DNA of 10,076 bases from an uncultured Rhodanobacteraceae bacterium. GTDB taxonomy: Bacteria; Pseudomonadota; Gammaproteobacteria; Xanthomonadales; Rhodanobacteraceae. Positions within the stretch are counted from its first letter, which is position 1. Each line of letters begins with the position of its first letter. The stretch spans positions 1-10,076 of the forward strand of contig CAJXGK010000048.1 of the NCBI GenBank assembly GCA_913053815.1, given 5' to 3'. Shown here piece after piece: positions 8,000 to 10,076 of this stretch. Both the position numbers and the translations under genes were made by a program. The notes under the pieces were generated by a model that did no database searches, was not told where the DNA came from, and saw only the letters and a program-made list of their open reading frames with translations.

Positions 8000-8524
8000 T
8001 CAGCTTCGGTGCGGGTTGGGATTGCGTGATCCAGGCGAGGTAGATCCGGTAGATCGTTTGGGGGCGGAGGATGGCTTCTTGTCCCCTGCCGTATTCAGCA
8101 AGCTGCGTTGAAAATCTTGCCAGGCATCCATGTTACGAGTGGTGAGGTCGTTCAGAATGGCCCAGGGGGTTTGTCCCAATACACTGGATAATTGCTGGTG
8201 AAACTGTTGCTGCTGTTCCAGAAAGGCTTCAATACTGCGTTCGAGATAGGGCCCCATCATGCCCTGCAGCGAATCGCCGTAGAAGCGGATAATCTGCGTC
8301 AACAGTGGCACTGAAAGCATGGGTTGGCCCTCACTTTCGTTTTCCGAGATGATCTGTAGTAGTACGCAACGGGTAAGATCTTCACCAGACTTGGCATCGT
8401 GGATCTCAAACTTTTCACCATCAAGTACCAGCTGCCGTACTTCTTCGAGAGTGATATAGCTTGAAATCTCGGTGTCGTAAAGACGACGATTGGGGTATTT
8501 CTTGATGATGCGGATTTGTGTCAT
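8000..8524 (-). CDS. phaR: Polyhydroxyalkanoate synthesis regulator PhaR
   Basis: This 174-residue regulator has the signature N-terminal DNA-binding domain of the PhaR family (IRIIKKYPNRRLYDTEISSY, 4-23, continuing through ITLEEVRQLV and FEIHDAKSGEDLTRCVLLQI to ~63). It is followed by a PHB accumulation domain (~68-107: MLSVPLLTQIIRFYGDSLQG onward) and a Q-rich helix FLEQQQQFHQQL (101-112). The last ~25 residues are low-complexity (Ser/Pro/Arg/Asn) and probably disordered. In studied species PhaR represses phasin and PHA genes, and its own gene, and lets go when it binds nascent PHA granules. Its position directly before phaB on the same strand fits PHA control. The start is the first ATG of the frame and gives the family's normal N-terminus (MTQIRIIKKYPNRRLYDT). 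It is preceded by only a weak TAGG. Confidence 0.95.
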   Translation of the reverse strand: MTQIRIIKKYPNRRLYDTEISSYITLEEVRQLVLDGEKFEIHDAKSGEDLTRCVLLQIISENESEGQPMLSVPLLTQIIRFYGDSLQGMMGPYLERSIEAFLEQQQQFHQQLSSVLGQTPWAILNDLTTRNMDAWQDFQRSLLNTAGDKKPSSAPKRSTGSTSPGSRNPNPHRS

Positions 8525-8547
8525 GCGCGAAACCTAGCAGAAATTAT

Positions 8548-8565
8548 TGCAATGCACCACTTATA
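8548..8565 (-). promoter_or_regulatory. Possible phaR promoter -10 and TGCAATGCA operator-like motif
   Basis: Upstream of phaR, reading the minus strand, TATAAG (8565-8560) could be a -10 box. The nearly palindromic TGCATTGCA (8556-8548) lies where the transcript would begin. PhaR proteins in other bacteria bind TGC-rich, often palindromic sites and repress their own gene, so an operator here would be sensible. No good -35 is visible (the best hexamer at the right distance matches only 2 of 6 consensus bases), so this is a weak call. Confidence 0.28.
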
Positions 8566-8671
8566 AAGATACGCAGCACGTCGCACCACGCAAACTTCCG
8601 GCATGGTTCGGTGCCGTCCGTGTGCGGTTTGCTTCAACAAGGGAGTCTTGCAACAAAGTACGGGCCACGCA

Positions 8672-8688
8672 CCCAGATCCCATCTGGG
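8672..8688. repeat. Perfect 7-bp hairpin with 3-base loop
   Basis: CCCAGAT (8672-8678), loop CCC, ATCTGGG (8682-8688). The stem is perfect and the loop short. No T-run follows on either strand, so it is not a standard intrinsic terminator. Confidence 0.5.
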
Positions 8689-8846
8689 GCCGAGTAGATG
8701 AAAGGAGCCCCGTATTCACTCAATGCGATACCTATGGCCAGGTGGGTTTCGGCCATTATGTTGATCGACGTTATTTTGCTGGGTATAGCAACCAGCACTG
8801 CAGAATAGGATACGCCCAGAAATCAGCCGTCCATCATGCAAGGTAA

Positions 8847-8874
8847 ATTTATTGCGCTACGCCTCGCCATAAAT
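8847..8874. repeat. Imperfect 10-bp inverted repeat, REP-like
   Basis: ATTTATTGCG (8847-8856) pairs with CGCCATAAAT (8865-8874) with one mismatch, around the 8-base loop CTACGCCT. The core, GCGCTACGCCTCGCCATAA, resembles dispersed gammaproteobacterial repeats of the form TTATGGCGAGGCGTA. Confidence 0.5.
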
Positions 8875-8910
8875 CATGGTGCGGTGATGGCCTTCGATAA
8901 CCATGCGCTT

Positions 8911-8965
8911 TCTGTGTCCGGGCGGAAACCCGTAGGATGCGGTGAGCTATGAACCACATCAATTG
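8911..8965. repeat. Dispersed palindromic repeat, copy 1
   Basis: This copy starts TCTGTGTCCGGGC and ends CATCAATTG. Its core is an 8-bp arm GATGCGGT (8936-8943) against ACCACATC (8953-8960) with one mismatch, around a GAGCTATGA loop. The GTAGGATGCGGTGAGC...ACCGCATC pattern is a common dispersed repeat in gammaproteobacteria. The second copy is about 155 bases further on. Confidence 0.65.
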
Positions 8966-9016
8966 CTAATCGTCTCGTAGCCAGCATGCTATCTCGCAGC
9001 AATAACCTCACTTTGG

Positions 9017-9038
9017 ATCCCGGGTCGACGCCCGGGAT
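9017..9038. repeat. Perfect 8-bp palindrome, dispersed-repeat type
   Basis: ATCCCGGG (9017-9024), loop TCGACG, CCCGGGAT (9031-9038). The flanks TTTGG before and AACGAG after give the form TGGATCCCGGG...CCCGGGATAACG. This is like the short TGGATyCCC...GGGrATgACG elements scattered in many proteobacterial genomes. It lies between the two copies of the other repeat. Confidence 0.6.
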
Positions 9039-9066
9039 AACGAGATATTCATCCGCCTACGAACGC

Positions 9067-9132
9067 TCTGTGTCCGGGCCGAAAACCCATAGAGACCCGT
9101 AGGATGGGGTGAGCTACGAACCGCATCAATTG
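9067..9132. repeat. Dispersed palindromic repeat, copy 2
   Basis: This is a direct, diverged second copy of the repeat at 8911-8965. It shares TCTGTGTCCGGGC, GTAGGATG, GGTGAGCTA and the CATCAATTG end, and has about 12 extra bases (CCATAGAGACCC region) in the middle. The palindrome is GATGGGGT (9103-9110) against ACCGCATC (9120-9127) with one mismatch. It ends 35 bases before the stop of the exporter permease gene and could act as a 3' hairpin for that transcript. Confidence 0.65.
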
Positions 9133-9167
9133 AAACTATTTTTTCACCATTCGGAGGTGTTAGCCAT

Positions 9168-9911
9168 TCAGGTGTCCTCACCGGAGGCAAATACCCGGGT
9201 GGCCAGCCAGGTCAGGACAATGATGAATCCGACCAGCACGGCGAGGGAAAGCAGCGGCGGGAAAAAGGTTTTTCCCAGCATCGCCCCACGCATCAGATCG
9301 ACCGCGTAGGCAACCGGGTCCAGATGGGCGAGTAAGCGCAGCCAGTGCGGTGCGTTGGCGAGCGGAAACAACGCTCCGGAGAGGAAGAACATCGGTAACA
9401 GCACGGCGTTGGAAATGATGGGAAATACGATCGTCGAGCGAAACCGTGCCGCCGTGGCCACCCCGAGAGCGGAAAAGGTGATCGCCGCCAGCGCTATGGT
9501 GCCAAGCAGGGCGAGAAGTCGTAACAGACTGATATGCAGGCCCAGTACCGGCATCAGCAGCAGCAAGATCAGGGCCGGGATCGAGGCTTGCAGGGCGCCG
9601 GAAAGTACCTTACCGAAGGCGATGGCGGTACGTGAAACCGGGGCCACCAACACCGCCTTGAGAAAGCCGATCTGACGGTCGAAGACGATCAGCATCGCCG
9701 CAAAGACCGAGGAGAAAAGCAGCGACAGGCCGATTACCCCAGGGAAAATGTAATGCAGATAACCACGGCCCCCCAGCACCGAGCTGGCGCCGAGGCCGGA
9801 GCCTAGGACAAAGAGATACAGCAGCGGTTGGATCAGGCTGGAGATGAGGCGAATGCGGTCGGCCCACAAACGCTTCAGATCGAGCACGATGACGGCGAGC
9901 ATACCCTTCAT
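9168..9911 (-). CDS. ABC-2 type transporter permease
   Basis: This 247-residue inner-membrane protein has about six hydrophobic segments (~22-40, 56-76, 108-127, 132-155, 165-184, 219-238). The family signature is present: FDRQIGFLKAVLVAPVSRTAIAFGKVLSGA (77-106), then FFLSGALFPLANAPHWLRLL (175-194) and LDPVAYAVDLMRGAML (197-212). This is the DrrB/NodJ kind of ABC-2 permease, usually paired with a separate ATPase to export drugs, lipids or polysaccharide-linked molecules. The substrate cannot be read from the sequence. The start overlaps the stop of the upstream ATPase gene in an ATGA, so the two are surely co-translated. No T-rich terminator is seen after the stop. Confidence 0.9.
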   Translation of the reverse strand: MKGMLAVIVLDLKRLWADRIRLISSLIQPLLYLFVLGSGLGASSVLGGRGYLHYIFPGVIGLSLLFSSVFAAMLIVFDRQIGFLKAVLVAPVSRTAIAFGKVLSGALQASIPALILLLLMPVLGLHISLLRLLALLGTIALAAITFSALGVATAARFRSTIVFPIISNAVLLPMFFLSGALFPLANAPHWLRLLAHLDPVAYAVDLMRGAMLGKTFFPPLLSLAVLVGFIIVLTWLATRVFASGEDT

Positions 9912-10076
9912 CGGGGATCCCCATGGAGGTCTTGCGGCGGCTGTCCGAGGCAGCTATCGAGACCGCGTCCGGTCAACTTCAGAAACACATCTTCCAGGCT
10001 GGGCTCGTGGACCTCGGCCCGCAAGGTTTTTACCGGCATGGCGCCCAGCAGTGCCGGGAGTAGCGTAGCGGGGTCG
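9908..10076 (-). CDS. ABC transporter ATP-binding protein, C-terminal 55 residues (partial)
   Basis: The minus-strand frame from the window edge reads DPATLLPALLGAMPVKTLRA and then EVHEPSLEDVFLKLTGRGLD before ending HGDPR and TGA at 9910-9908. The EPSLEDVFLKLTGR stretch is the typical end of ATPases that work with ABC-2 permeases (DrrA/NodI/CcmA-like). Walker A, Walker B and the signature motif lie beyond the window. The stop overlaps the permease ATG, so this is the partner that powers the exporter. Confidence 0.88.
   Translation of the reverse strand, partial: DPATLLPALLGAMPVKTLRAEVHEPSLEDVFLKLTGRGLDSCLGQPPQDLHGDPR

Larger units (their letters stand above)
8525..9167. other. 643-base region without a convincing gene, rich in small palindromes
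   Basis: No frame on either strand here looks like a known protein. The left part holds the phaR upstream region. From ~8670 to the end of the exporter permease gene the sequence holds five palindromic elements, listed separately, two of which are diverged copies of one repeat. The exporter genes end at 9168, so the repeats lie in their 3' flank and upstream of phaR. No ribosomal RNA, tRNA or CRISPR repeat array was seen. Confidence 0.7.

Noticed and set aside
8590..8660. GC-rich stems around 8600-8630 that recalled a group II intron domain
   Set aside because: No domain V motif, intron ends or reverse transcriptase could be found, and the stems are short and broken.
8634..8756. A 40-codon minus-strand frame (MAETHLAIGIALSEYGAPFI...) that looks somewhat protein-like
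   Set aside because: No ribosome binding site or family was recognised. It overlaps the CCCAGAT hairpin, and an upstream stop limits it. Too short to support as a gene.
8547..8846. A 99-codon plus-strand frame
   Set aside because: Its composition (many Arg, His, Cys and no hydrophobic core pattern) is unlike a real protein, and it covers the phaR upstream region and a hairpin.
9133..9167. An intrinsic terminator after the ABC permease (CACC...GGTG with an adjacent run)
   Set aside because: On the transcribed strand the run is A, not T, and the stem is only 4 bp.

Overview
The window reads like the chromosome of a gammaproteobacterium of moderately high GC. Its arginine genes are of the type known from Xanthomonas: a deacetylase resembling N-acetylcitrulline deacetylase, and an acetylglutamate kinase fused to an N-acetyltransferase. 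The low-copy palindromic repeats and the polyhydroxyalkanoate (PHA) genes phaR and phaB fit a PHA-storing gammaproteobacterium. The sequence does not settle the genus.

Layout. (1) Positions 1-561 hold an open frame that enters from outside the window and looks chimeric. Its first ~60 codons resemble the segment of the type III-B CRISPR protein Cas10/Cmr2 around the PDHSIWDH motif, and the rest is the C-terminal part of argininosuccinate synthase (ArgG). (2) Positions 614-5285 are a tight, overlapping arginine operon: argE-type deacetylase, argB-argA fusion (N-acetylglutamate synthase/kinase), argC and argH. (3) Positions 5391-7040 encode a polytopic GT-C (family 39-like) glycosyltransferase in the same direction. 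(4) On the minus strand lie phaB (7092-7838) and, upstream of it, phaR (8000-8524). (5) Positions 8525-9167 have no convincing gene but carry a cluster of small palindromic repeats. (6) Positions 9168-10076 carry an ABC-2 type exporter on the minus strand: the permease, and the last 55 codons of its ATPase, joined by a 4-base ATGA overlap.

How the genes work together. The fused NAGS/kinase makes N-acetylglutamate and phosphorylates it. ArgC reduces the acyl phosphate to the semialdehyde. The ArgE-type enzyme removes the acetyl group, from acetylcitrulline if the Xanthomonas route applies. ArgG and ArgH then finish arginine. The argG copy seen here lacks its ATP-binding N-terminal part, so the arginine route is not complete from this locus. 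PhaB supplies 3-hydroxybutyryl-CoA for PHA, and PhaR regulates PHA granule genes. No PHA synthase or thiolase gene lies in the window.

The most notable point is the Cmr2-ArgG junction near position 180. It is either a real rearrangement that fused a CRISPR effector gene in frame to argG, or an assembly chimera. The base composition changes there (about 69% GC before, about 58% after, by hand count), and a perfect 9-bp inverted repeat lies immediately downstream.
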